Below are positions 36,328 through 46,966 of a DNA stretch of 64,000 bases, piece after piece. Source of the stretch: Viscum album (Eukaryota > Streptophyta > Magnoliopsida > Santalales > Viscaceae); contig OY728143.1 in NCBI GenBank assembly GCA_963277665.1, positions 541,170,394 through 541,234,393 of the forward strand. Direction: 5' to 3'. Position numbers and translations under genes: made by a program. How positions within the stretch are numbered: the first letter of the stretch is position 1; each line of letters starts with the position of its first letter. The notes under the pieces are model-generated. The model made no database searches. It was given only the letters and a program-made list of their open reading frames with translations, and had not been told where the DNA came from.

Positions 36328-36730
36328 GCTATCAGACCCACAAAAGATACAAGACCAGCTAAGCTATTGGACCCACACAGGATACAAGAACAGTAGTCAT
36401 TGCATTGATTTATCTAAGTCATCGAAGCCACATAGGATACAAGACCAGCTACTCTGTTGGACCCACACAGGATACAAGTATAGAGGTCAAAATACCGGAC
36501 CCACATAGGATACAAGAACAGTAGTCAACACTTTCGAACCCACGAAGGATTTCGGTTTAATTTCCATTGACATCAAACCGAGTGAGGATCCCAGTAATAT
36601 AGTCATCATCATCGAGCCGATGGAGGATTCCGGTACAATTTCTATCATCATCAAATACATGGAGGATCCCAATATGGTAGTCATCATCGTCGAACCCACG
36701 AAGGATCCTAGTACGATAGACGTCGCAGTC
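36328..36730. repeat. Minisatellite block in Tekay-3 3' LTR
   Basis: The first part repeats the core gacccacacaggatacaag with variable spacers (for example 36328-36540). The second part repeats a roughly 39-base unit with the core ggaggatcc and tagtcatcatc (36540-36730). Because 39 is a multiple of 3, long ORFs arise on both strands here. The partner block at 43145-43618 is longer. Confidence 0.8.
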
Positions 36731-37087
36731 GCAGCCAGCTCTAGGGTTCCCGCACACAACACGCTCGATTCCATGAGGGTCCGCTCTTCAAGAAAAGCGA
36801 TTGATACATCGACTATCAAGATGTCCATCTATAATGTATCCCAATGTTCCGAATCTTCAAAATGAATCCAATGTGATAGATGACGCGTCAATCAGATGCC
36901 CAGTCTGAGAGTTATTTTCTTTTCCATTCCAAGGGGCCGGTTGTAATTATTCTCGTTCCAAACCCAGTCATCATCCAAAGTTTCCAAAACTCAATTAGAT
37001 TATTTCAAAAGGATAGTCTCATCATGATGATCCTAGTTCCACAGAAGGCACATCAATCAGACACGCGGTCTAGAAGATATTAGTGTT

Positions 37088-37770
37088 TAAGCGAAACGGG
37101 CCCGGCCCGTAAAACCCAGTAGGCTGGCGGGTCCAACCCGGCAGGGGGTCGGCCCGGCCTGTTGGGGCGCAGTCCTCCCACAGACCCAACCCGCTATTGC
37201 AGGCCGGTTTGGCTCGCCCAGCTACGTCGAGCAGCTCTGCCTTCCATACTGCCCATTTGGCTGAAGATGACTGGTTTTTTCCAGTTCGAGCAGCCCCCAT
37301 AGTGGGCCGTAGTTTCTCCACAACATGAAAAAGGTATGCGTCACGGTTCCCTTCAGCCCGACCAGCAAGCGGCCTGACGGTTCACCCGCTAAAGTGTCCC
37401 TTGAATGTGGTCGTGATACTCTGTAGTGTGGCACCAAGTACTGCCGCAGTCTCATGCATGGCCAGTCGTAGCTGTCCGGTTCGTCCAACAATGCGGCCCA
37501 AAGAAGCAGGCTGCGGTATTCCCGCTGCTTGGTGCCATGGAGGCCCCGTGGTCCTCTAACACTAGTTGTCATGAGACCTGCCAGTTCTTCATCGGCCAAG
37601 GGGCCCGCGATTGCGGACCGTGGTTCTTCTACATGGGGTTGGTGCGTGGCCACCACTACCATCGGTCGCCAATTCCACCACCTCCTCCTAATGTGGTCCT
37701 CCTCCGACATGGTGTGATGGCACTGTTACCCCTTGACTTAGCCCCTGTCTCCAAAACAACAACAACCAAC
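37088..37770. repeat. GC-rich island in Tekay-3 3' LTR
   Basis: About 0.7 kb of visibly GC-rich sequence with strings such as cgggcccggcccg and cagggggtcggcccggc, bounded by AT-rich DNA. It matches 43983-44700. The minus-strand frame 37222-37710 (162 residues) has no domain I know, and the partner copy is frameshifted. Confidence 0.8.
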
Positions 37771-38423
37771 GGAGGGTCATCGGGCCGTGTTGGTTTGACC
37801 CACACACTCCATATTAGATGGTATCATTTGTCCAAAGTCAAACCAAGGCATACATCAAAGAACAAGAGTTTAATTTTATTCCTTTAAAATTATTCAAAAC
37901 CCCATACCTTGTAAACGGTGCCAGCTCAGCGGTGTCGTGGGAAAGAGGGCGGATGTCGATTTCATTGATTTCGGGAAACGTTCGAGGATGGAGTGTCATT
38001 GACGTTCCTTGCAGGCATCGTCTACTCCTTTAATGCGGAAGGATGTCGAGGAAAGAAAGATGATGCACAATCGTTCTATGGTGGGAATGGTGTTCTTTGT
38101 CAAGAGGACGTCATTCCACATTGGAGATGTTTTTCGTGTTCTTCATTGGAATAATGCTTCCTTTATAATCTTCTAAAGCCACCCAATGTAATATGACCAA
38201 CCAACATAAAATAAAATAACACCCCCATATAAAAGAATGACTTATTGAATTTAAAAATATTTAAATTCAATCAGTTACATCTATTAATTTAAATGGTGGT
38301 TTGGATAATTAAAAAGAAGGGAGGGGATGAAGAGGCTCCAAATAAAATAAAGGGATTCCAAGAGTTTAAAGGAGTTTTTAAAGGGGGAGTTGAGTGGTTA
38401 GGCTCTCATGTGGTCCCCACACC

Positions 38424-38431
38424 TATTTATA
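38424..38431 (-). promoter_or_regulatory. TATA box of Tekay-3 3' LTR
   Basis: The minus strand reads GATATAAATAGG, about 934 bases into the LTR. The partner site at 45389-45396 (935 in) is mutated to TATAACTA. Confidence 0.7.
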
Positions 38432-39365
38432 TCCTCCCAAGGGTGGTTTGGGTGTGGTGGGCCCCACTCCTAACCTCCACCTAGAGACTTTAACATCCTT
38501 TCAAATAAAAATTTGTTGCACACACATTTTTATTTAATTTTTAATTAGAACCCCCAATTATAATATCCATCCTGTATAAAATTCAACTACGTTAAAAGTT
38601 CCCATAAGTGAATACCAACATTGCGTGTTCATCGGTGTCCTCAGATTTCGATTCTGAGCAACTGTTCAAAAGATAGAAAAACTCGCACGTACGTTTACTG
38701 AATGTAACAGAACAAAATTTTGTAAAATTATTATTAGTAATCCTAGACCCATGCCATTTGAGGTTAGGATCTGCCTAAGTAAAACATGCCCCAATGAACC
38801 CAATAGTACACTCAGGTTATCAATTCGAGTTACTGTTTAGAAGTAATGAAATTTACAATAAAATAATTGTCACTTAATTATTTTATTTGCAGCCAAAAAC
38901 TAACATTCTCTTGTGGCATGCGCCGTCCAAAGTTAGTATCTTCTTAACTAAAGCATGCACTCACAGGTTCATCAGTTGTCTCAGATTTTTAATCTGAGAT
39001 TCCATTTGTGAGTTATATGTATCTGAAAAATAAAACAGTTTAATTAATTATTTTATTTAAGGTTATTCCATGTTTGGAATTTCTCACAGGAGGCCCACGC
39101 CAACTAAACTCAAGTCACGCCAAGGGTAAACCTGCCATCCTAAATGTAACGGTGCACATGGATTTCTTATCCGAGTAACCATTTAAGAGTTATTACTCTT
39201 TTTTAGTAAAAGAACTTACACGTGTTAATTTAATCCAAACAAAATTTCAAAATATTATTTTGGGCACACTGGGCCTCAGAATTAGGTGTCGTCAGAAATT
39301 GCGGACTCGTAAAATTCCAAATAATTTACGAAAAACAATTTAGTTGAAATTTCCGGGTCATTACA

Positions 39366-39380
39366 TTAACCCCACCTCAG
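39366..39380 (-). promoter_or_regulatory. Polypurine tract of Tekay-3
   Basis: The minus strand reads gaggtggggttaa before TGTAATGACC. Confidence 0.75.
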
Positions 39381-39700
39381 GAATTTACGTCCCCGTAAAG
39401 CTATAATATAAACTGGGGAAAAAATGAGGGTACAAAGCATGCATCTGAGCATCCCGCTCCTATATGCTATTCTAGAGATTACCATGCTACTAGAGAACAC
39501 ACACCATAGGAATTGACCATCCACACAGGACCTTCTCCTGAATGACCTGCACCTCCTCCATGGTGGCTCGTACCTCCTTTGGTCCGGAGGAAGTTGGTCG
39601 ACTTGGTAAGTCTGTCGACGATCACCCAGATCGATCCATGTCCCCTGGACGTATATGGGATACCCATCACGAAGTCCATGGATATATCATCCCTCTACCA
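39381..39700 (-). pseudogene. Tekay-3 integrase and chromodomain fragments, internally deleted
   Basis: Frame 39479-39679 begins with the first integrase catalytic segment, MDFVMGIPYTSRGHGSIWVI and DRLTKSTNFL, and then jumps to unrelated wording. Another frame in the same stretch gives EVRATMEEVQVIQEKV, resembling the segment after the integrase core, and near 39440 a frame gives RDAQMHALYPHFF, like the end of a chromodomain. The middle of the core, including the second and third catalytic residues, is missing. Confidence 0.7.
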
Positions 39701-39709
39701 CTTTGGTAC

Positions 39710-40545
39710 CTATAAAGGCTGAACCATGCATTCTGGTACCATGATACGCCCTCTGAAAGGAATGATGTAATCCCCACCATTCAAAAATCCATCAGGTGCC
39801 TTCCTTGAGGATATCTGAGCATGACTCGTCTCATAGTCTACATCCCCACGATGTGCCTCCCTAACCCACTGATGTAGTGGAGAAGTGACTGTGAGTGACA
39901 GTAGAAGGGCTGCTACACCTCTATCCACAAAGGATATCTGCAACGCGACTAGATGCTTTGTCACCTTCCCTAGCAGCTGCATACCTGATCTCCTACTGAG
40001 AGCATCTGCTAAAACATTCCCCTTCCCAGGAGTATATACTATCTTGAAGTCAAAGTCCTGGAGGAACATGAGCCATCACCATTGTCTCAGGTTCATGTCC
40101 TTAGGAGAGATAATATAATTGAGACTCTGGTGGTCAGAGTAGATTATAAAACGCTCTCCCATCTGATAGTTCCACCACATCATCAATGTGAAGACCACTA
40201 CGGATAACTACATTTCATGGGTAGCATAGCTCTACTCGTGTTGTTCCAACTACCATGAGAAATACAGGATCACTAATCTCTACTACATCAGGACAAAACC
40301 ATGTTTGGTACCTGATGTGTCGCAGTAAACTATCTACCCTATGCCCTCCTCTGTTAGCCTCAAGATGGGAACACTTGTCAATCTCTGCCTCAGCTCCCGA
40401 AAGATCTTTTGGCATCTCTCTGACCACAAGAATGGTTTTCCCTTGTTCTTAAATGCTGAAAGTGTTGTTGCAACTCTGGATAAGTCTGTCACAAAGGAAT
40501 GTCTTGCCAACTCATGAGTGATCGACTGCACCCTCTTATGCATGA
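39710..40545 (-). pseudogene. Tekay-3 RT end and RNase H, broken
   Basis: Frame 40334-40543 gives the RT thumb/connection LSRVATTLSAFKNKGKPFLW and FRELRQRLTSVPILRL. RNase H readings follow: VYCDTS, SYATHEM and FIIYSDHQSLNYIISPKDMN, and frame 39710-40069 gives DFKIVYTPGKGNVLADALSR. RNase H catalytic residues are present, but stops break the chain. No RT palm or YVDD box precedes it. Confidence 0.88.
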
Positions 40546-42045
40546 TTTCATCCTGTGCTGCCTAGGTTTTCCTTTTCATCAGCCAAGGAAAACCCCATCC
40601 CAACGTTGTAGATAAACTACAAAAATTTTCCTAATATATTCAATCTATGAATGAACTATGGCTTCCCATTCCATACCCAAACTAACATCGTAAGGCCTCG
40701 ATGCTGCCACCAAGTGGTTCCAACAGAATCTCTCACCTCAAGGGTCAGATCACACTGTCTACGTAAGTGTGATTATCGAGTCTCCTCTGAAATGTATCTC
40801 CATACGTGAGGGTCAATTAAATGGATTAACCAAGAACACTAGGTCTGGGACATGATTTTTGGAAGGGAGGAATGATTGGTGCCTATGTCAATTGACACAT
40901 CATGTATTAGTAGACATAGACCGTACATCAAATCATTCCAAGAGCCTTTGGGTCACACACCTTGACCGCATGCAGCTACTCTCTCCCCCTGCCCCCAGCT
41001 CCTTAAGCCATGTGGGGACTATAAAGACGGGTGGTTGTAACATTTCAAAATGTTCACCACCCCTTGTTTCTCTTAGCTCTGCTTTCACATCTACATACCT
41101 ACATATTCATCTGTCCTTAACACTTCCTCTACGAAGCATTTTACATTCTCAAGTCTCAGTGACTAGCACCAGTTTCATGCATCCAACTGCTAACATTCAC
41201 TGGCTATAACTGCTCAGCCAGTGAACATTTACCCACAAAGGTTCTGTCTAGCTCCCCAACATAAGTAGTAATTAATAGAAGAAAAAGTTTTGGCTCATAA
41301 ATCCTCAAACAAACCTTTCTCAAAGTTCGGAGCACTAAAGAACTGATCGTATCATATTCATCGAGTACCAGGGAAGATCAGTATGCCTAGATGAATACTC
41401 ACCTACAGACACGTCATCCGTCCAAAGCTTTATAAGCTCTAGAAAAATCTCAGCCACAACCTCAAGCTAGTCTTCAACCGCCTGTGGGTCATGCTCACCT
41501 CGGAACCTGGGGGGTATCTGATGCATAAGCACATGATAGGCACTAAGCCTACAAGTGTCCTCTACCGGAACTGCCGGTAGTGTCTGCTGACCAACGACAG
41601 TTATATAGTTGGCACACTGCCCATAGGTACCATCATGGAAAATGGTCCATGTTCTGAAACCTCATCACTATACAGAACAACCTCATGGTCATGCACTGGG
41701 AAACACTAGTAGAAAAGATTACCATCTGCTGTAATGTTGTATCAAATAGGCAGAGAACTCTATCAATCGCATCCATCCCGTCCTCTACAGCCTGTGAATC
41801 TGTCTCGCCTTGTAACCTCGAAGGCCTCTGTCGTTGGGACTCGTTCAACGCACTCAGTCACCGTGCATCATCCACCAATATGGTTGGTTTTATCTAATGC
41901 CCAATGGCTGTTGGTGCTGCTGGTACACCTCCTAAAGGTTCCAATGTAGAAAGTGGGCCCTGTAACATGGCCTCATTGCTCAGTGGGCCATCACTGTGTA
42001 CTCTCTCAGAAACCCTAGCTGGTTGTCTTTGCAGTGACATCCTGA
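40546..42045 (-). pseudogene. Tekay-3 gag remnants, broken
   Basis: A reading from an ATG near 42041 gives MSLQRQPARVSERVHSDGPL and then GGVPAAPTAIGH before a stop. Near 41400-41540 a frame reads YHVLMHQIPPRFRGEHDPQA and then VEIFLEL-like wording, similar to the gag start (x-P-P-x-F-x-G-x-x-D-P). Frame 41633-41848 lies between. 40550-41380 has no recognisable domain; protease and most of RT should lie here but are absent or unreadable. Confidence 0.6.
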
Positions 42046-42302
42046 TAAGGAACAAGTGCACCACAATCAATAAGTTATAAGTGTTGAGCTAACTCAAAGA
42101 GACCACAAAAGAAACTCTTGAAACACACACGCAATCAGGGTTTTCATGCTCTGAGTCTGAAATCATAAGTAAGGGTCCTGGAGTATGGATACGTCGGTTG
42201 CCGCACCAACACTGGTCTCCCTGGACTGAAAACCACACTCAATACTCTTAACACTATTTTTTCCCAGAAAATTATGATCACAGTCCTGAGTTCTGTAGTA
42301 GA

Positions 42303-42322
42303 ACCGACTCCTCTGATAACAA
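42303..42322 (-). promoter_or_regulatory. Primer-binding site of Tekay-3 (initiator tRNA-Met type)
   Basis: The minus strand reads TTGTTATCAGAGGAG just inside the 5' LTR; ATCAGAG is the core of the tRNA-iMet site. Confidence 0.8.
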
Positions 42323-43144
42323 TTTGTCACAACCCGCCTTTGGGGCCCATGAAGTGACTACCCCAAGCCCACCTTCCATAGTCTAGGGGCTGGCGACTAG
42401 CACCAAAGGCGTAAAACCCATAGTTGGGATGGAATTTCCTTTATGAAAGAAAACTATCACAATAGAGTATGCAATAGTAAGGAAACACTATGTTAATATC
42501 GTATACAAAAATTAGTGCTAAATGTAAAGGGGGCTAGAAATTCAAGCCCAACAGTAATGTACAGGTACAACGAAAAGAAATTACACCTGAAAAAGGGACA
42601 ATAGCTAAAAATGGCATCTCTTGGAACATATGCCGATTATCCCACCTAAATGGTAGGTACATATGTCCACCTCATCACTCCACATCTATCGGTCCGCTCC
42701 GTGTACTGTATCACTGTGTGGTCCACATCCAGGTATTGTCTGGTCCTAGCTCACTCTCGGCCTCCATCAACATTGTATGTCATCTGAATCCAACAAAACA
42801 AGGTACAGGCATAGCCCGTGCAGGGGTGACTATACTGATACTCTGTAGGGACTCTGATACCCTCGAAGGTCTCCCAGAATCCACAATGGATAAACCAAAA
42901 AAGGAAATTTAAAATCACGAAGTATCACCCAACCCTACTTATGTATATTCCCATACATATACCTAAGTTATAAACCACATTTCAGCTCCGACTCTTGAGC
43001 TCAAGAACAACCCAATCCACACAGGAAAGAAAATCCAATCACATTGATGATAATGATTGAAAGTCAAGACTCAGCTCACATAGGTATACATCTTTCACAT
43101 AGTGATAACGATGATCAGATTTAGTCACTGATTCATCTATGTTG

Positions 43145-43618
43145 TTATACCCACCCAGGATACAAGACCAGCTAAGCTGTCAGACCCACACAATATACAA
43201 TACCAGCTACTCAGACAGACCCACATAGGATACATGTACATTGGTCAAACTACCAGACCCACACAGGATACAAGAACATTAGTCATCACACTGATTCATC
43301 TAATTTGTTGGACCCACACATGATACAAGACCAGTTACGTTTTCAAACCCACACATGATACAAGTACAGAGGTAAAATTGTTGGACCCAAACAGGATACA
43401 GGAACAATAGTCATCAATGTCGAACCCACGAAGGATTCTGGTAAAATTGCCAATGACGTCAAACCCATGGAGGATCCTGGTACGATAGTCATCATCGTCG
43501 AACCCACAGAGGATTATGGTAAAAATTCCATCTTCATAGATACCATGGAGGATCCCAGTACGGTAGTAATAATTGTCAAACCTAAGGAGGATCCTTGTAC
43601 GGTAGACGTCATAGTCGC
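43145..43618. repeat. Minisatellite block in Tekay-3 5' LTR
   Basis: Same two repeat types as 36328-36730: gacccacacaggatacaag cores, then 39-base units with ggaggatcc. The minus-strand ORF 43335-43670 shows this as a 13-residue period (GFDDDDYRTRILH-like units). This is a repeat translation, not a supported gene. Confidence 0.8.
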
Positions 43619-43982
43619 AGCATGCTCTAGGGATCCTGCACACAACACGCTCGATTCTAGGAGGGTCCACTCCTTGAGAAAAGGTTTTGATAAATCAACT
43701 ATAATGAAGTCCAGATTTGATGTATCCCAATGTTCCATCTCCTCAAAAGGAACCCAACGTGACAGACGGTGTGTCAATCGGACGCCGGATCTGAGAGTTA
43801 TATTCTTATCCATTTCATGGGACCGGTTGGAATTATGATCGTTCCAAACCCGTCCATTTTCCAAAGTTATCCAAAACACCCATAGAGTATCGCAAAAGGA
43901 TCTTCATGTCACGGGGGTCCCAATGACATAGATGGTGCATCAATCAGACACACAATCTAGAAGATAATCATGTTTTAGTAAT

Positions 43983-44700
43983 ACGGCCCCGGCCCGGTTT
44001 GGCGGGTCTGACCCGGCAGGGGGTCGGCCCGGCTCGGTGGACTGTGGCCTACCCATGGACCCAACATAGTGGGTCTGACCCAGTTAGAGGGTCGTCCCGG
44101 CCCATTGGAGAGTGTCCCACCTACGGACCCGACCCACAGTTGCGGGTCGGTTCGACTTGCCCGGATGCGCCAAGCAGCACTGCCCACCTTGCTGCCAGAA
44201 TGAAAGTTGGCAACTGGTTTCGTCGGGTATGAGAGGCCCACACAGCTGGCCGCTCTTTATCCGCAACGCGGCACCCGTCGGCGCCGCGGTTGCCTTCAGC
44301 CCGGCCGGCATGCAACCGATCAGTTCACCCACCGAAGCAGCCCCCAAAAGCGGGTCACAGTACTCTGCAGCATGGCACGAAGCGACGCCGAAGTCTCCTA
44401 CCCGGCCGGCCGTAGACGGCCGGTTCATCCAGCAATGAGGCCCACGGGGGCGGGTCGTGGTCTCCCAGCAGTGCGGCCCCAAGGAGGCGTCGCAGTCCTC
44501 CAGCCCGACCGGTTCTTTCTTCCCTGACGGTCCTGAGACCGGCTGGTTCTTCTTAGGCGAAGCGGCATATGGTTGCTTTCCGCGATTCTTCCACACATGG
44601 CCGGTGTGCAGCCGCCTCTACATCCAGTCGACAATTCCACCGCCTCCTTCATCTATGGTCCTCCTCAGACAAGGTGCGATGGCACCACAACCCCCTTGAC
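43983..44700. repeat. GC- and CpG-rich island in Tekay-3 5' LTR
   Basis: Matches 37088-37770 but keeps more CpG dinucleotides (for example gtcggcgccgcgg near 44278). It carries two roughly 66-base units starting gggtctgaccc at about 44002 and 44070, where the other LTR has one. Overlapping ORFs on both strands (44084-44596 and others) are composition-driven. Confidence 0.8.
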
Positions 44701-46331
44701 TTAGCCCATATCACCAAAACAACAATAACCAACTGAGGGTCATCGGGCTGTGTTGGTTCGACCCGCGCACTTTGCATTAGATGGTATCATTTTTCCAAAG
44801 TCAAACCAAGGAAAACATCAATGTGAAAGAGTTTTAATTTTATTCCATTAAAATTAATCAAAAATCCCTACCTCCTTAATGGTGCTCACTCGGCAGAGTC
44901 ACTGGAAAGAGGGGGGACGTCGATATTGTTGACGTTAGGAAACGTTCGAGGATAGAGTTTCATCGACGTTCCTTGCATGCGGCGTCTTATCCTTTAACGT
45001 GGAAGGAGGTCTAGGAAAGGAACATGATGCATCTTCGTTCTTCAGTGGAAATAGCGTTCTTCGTGGAGAGGAAGTCGATCCACATTGGAGATATTTTTTG
45101 TGTACTTCGTGGGAAGAATGCTTCCTTTATAATCCTCCAAATCCACGCAAATTAATATGGCCAACCAACATAAAATAAAATTACACCACCTTTATAAAAT
45201 GATGGATTAATGAGTTTAAAAAGATTAAAATTCATTAAGTTACATCGATTAATTTAAATGGTGGGTTGGCTCATTAAAAGGAAGGGAGGAGATGAAGAGG
45301 CTCCAAATTAAATAAAGGGAGTCCAAGTATATAAAGGAGGGTTTAAAGGGGGAGATGTGGGGTTAGGTGCTCATGTGGGACCCACCCCTAGTTATATCCT
45401 CCCAAGAAATGTTAGGGGGTGGTGGGAACCACTCATAACCTCCACCTAGAGACTTTAACCACCTTTCAAATAAAAATGTGTTCTATACACACTTTTATTT
45501 AATTTTTAATTAGAAACACCAATTATAACTTCCATCCTGTAAAAAACACAACTATGGAAAAAGTACCCTTAAGTGAATACTGGCACTGCGAGTTCATCAG
45601 TGTCCTCAGATTTCTATTCTGAACACTAGTTCAAAAGATAGAAAAACCCGCACGTACTTTTACTGAATATACCCAAACAAAAGTTCATAAAATTATTATC
45701 AGTCACCCTCAACCCATGTCGTTCGAGGTTAGTCTTTGCCTAAGTAAAACATGCCCCAAAGTACCCAACGGTAGACTCATATATTCAATTTGAGATACCG
45801 TTTAGATGTTATGAATTTATCATTAGAAAAATTTTCTCTTAAATATTTTATTTGTAGAAAAAAAACAATCTTTCTCTTGTAGCCCGCGCATGCCATTATT
45901 AGTATCTGCTTAAATAAATCATGCCCTCACATGTTCAGTGGTGGTATTATATTATTAATCCGAGCTACCATTTCTGAGTTATAATCATTTGAAAAATAAA
46001 ACAATTTATTTAATTATCTTATTTACGGTTATTCCATTTTTGGAATATCTCACAGGAGGCCCGCGCTGATTAAACATAAGTCGTTCCTAGGATAAACTCA
46101 TTGTCCTGAACACAATGGTGCCCTCTAAATTCTGATTCGATTAACCGTTGATGATTTATTGCAATTTTTCAGTAAAACTACTTAAGAACATTAATTTATG
46201 CTTAACACAACATCAGAAAATTATTCTGGGAACACTGGGCCTCGGAATCAGGTGCTGTAAAAAACTGCGAACTCGTAAAATTCCAAATAATTTAAGAAAA
46301 AAAACATCCTTCAAATTTTCGGGACATTACA

Positions 46332-46966
46332 ACAAAAGTCTAAAAACCCTTTATATTAATAATTAAATCATTATGATTTCATTAAACTACTAAATACTCA
46401 AATCTGTATTTTTACTATTCAGTAAAAATTCATGTATATTAAAAAATTCCAAAAAATTCACTAGAACCATTTTTTTGGCATGTATACTTCCAAAATAAAC
46501 TCCATTATTTTAAATTAAATTTTTATGTATTTTTTATTTAATTTTTTAATAAAAACAATTTTTATACAAAAAATCATAATTTAGAGGTATAATTAGTTTT
46601 GTATTACATTGAAAAATTAATTAACATCTCAGTATCATATTACCTTAAGAAAGTAAAATATTATCAATATTTACTATTTATAAGGGACATATTACTATTA
46701 ATATTAGTATTTATAATGGTATGTTACTATTCATAAATAAATCAACGTGGTTCTATCAGACTTCAAAAGACATACTGGTCACAACTATAGATGACTGTTT
46801 TTTAAAATTCAAAACATTTAAGTGGAAACATTATTATTAATGGATAACGTATAACTTTTTCCTATATATTTGTGTTTCAAAAAAATAGTACTTCATGAAA
46901 TGTGGGATATTTAATGATTAGAATGTATTTAAGAGAAACACACCATAAAATGTTTGGGGTGTTACC
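46332..46966 (-). repeat. Tekay-2 5' LTR, second segment (after Tekay-3)
   Basis: Starts with the acaaa duplication and continues aaaaccctttatattaataattaa, matching 27525 onward in the intact LTR, to aaatgtttggggtgttac. The repeats near 46668-46735 correspond to 27845-27925. Confidence 0.88.

Larger units (their letters stand above)
35513..39365 (-). repeat. Tekay-3 3' LTR (3853 bp)
   Basis: Pairs with 42325-46331 along its whole length: TGTCACGACCC and TGTCACAACCC starts, ggcattgcctttatga and ggaatttcctttatga, and tttccgggtcattaca and tttcgggacattaca ends. It contains minisatellites (36328-36730), a GC-rich island (37088-37770) and a TATA box (38424). All ORFs inside are judged non-coding. 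Confidence 0.92.
35513..46331 (-). mobile_element. Tekay-3: Ty3 chromovirus-like element with deleted interior, inserted in the Tekay-2 LTR
   Basis: Minus-strand element with LTRs 35513-39365 and 42325-46331 and an interior of only 2959 bp. The interior has gag pieces, the end of RT, RNase H and small integrase pieces, but lacks the RT palm and most of the integrase core. The Tekay-like assignment rests on RNase H and gag wording, the iMet-type primer site and the LTR style. TGTCACGACCC and ATTACA ends, a polypurine tract, a primer site and a 5-bp duplication (acaga/acaaa) define it well. Its insertion separates two parts of one Tekay-2 LTR. Confidence 0.92.
42325..46331 (-). repeat. Tekay-3 5' LTR (4007 bp)
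   Basis: Partner of 35513-39365, longer because of extra minisatellite units (43145-43618) and an extra roughly 66-base unit in the GC-rich island. It ends cattaca at 46331, followed by acaaa and then the remainder of the Tekay-2 LTR. Confidence 0.92.
25124..46966 (-). mobile_element. Tekay-2: Tekay/Del-type chromovirus, split by Tekay-3
   Basis: Minus-strand element. 3' LTR 25124-28153, interior 28154-33115, 5' LTR 33116-35512 plus 46332-46966. The LTRs are equal in length once Tekay-3 is removed (about 3030 bp). The interior has chromodomain, integrase, RNase H, RT, protease and gag remnants, and a clear tRNA-iMet-type primer site. The 5-base flanks (aaaac before 25124; the bases after 46966) do not match, so no target duplication is visible. 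It is more decayed and AT-rich than Tekay-1. Confidence 0.88.

Noticed and set aside
36328..36730. Regularly repeated units that could suggest a CRISPR array
   Set aside because: Units are imperfect, spacers are not unique, the block is present in both LTRs of one element and the context is plant nuclear DNA.
37222..37710. 162-residue minus ORF in the other GC island copy
   Set aside because: No domain recognised and the partner copy is frameshifted. Kept only as part of the GC-island finding.
41685..41949. Overlapping plus ORFs in the Tekay-3 interior
   Set aside because: Antisense shadows of the minus-strand gag remnant.
43335..43670. 111- and 113-residue minus ORFs in the minisatellites (also 36487-36828) and the overlapping plus ORF at 43467-43838
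   Set aside because: They are translations of a 39-base tandem repeat in an LTR. Frames on both strands are open because the unit is a multiple of three.
44084..44596. 170-residue minus ORF and overlapping ORFs in the GC island
   Set aside because: Low stop frequency is expected in GC-rich sequence; several frames on both strands are open and the other LTR does not keep this frame.
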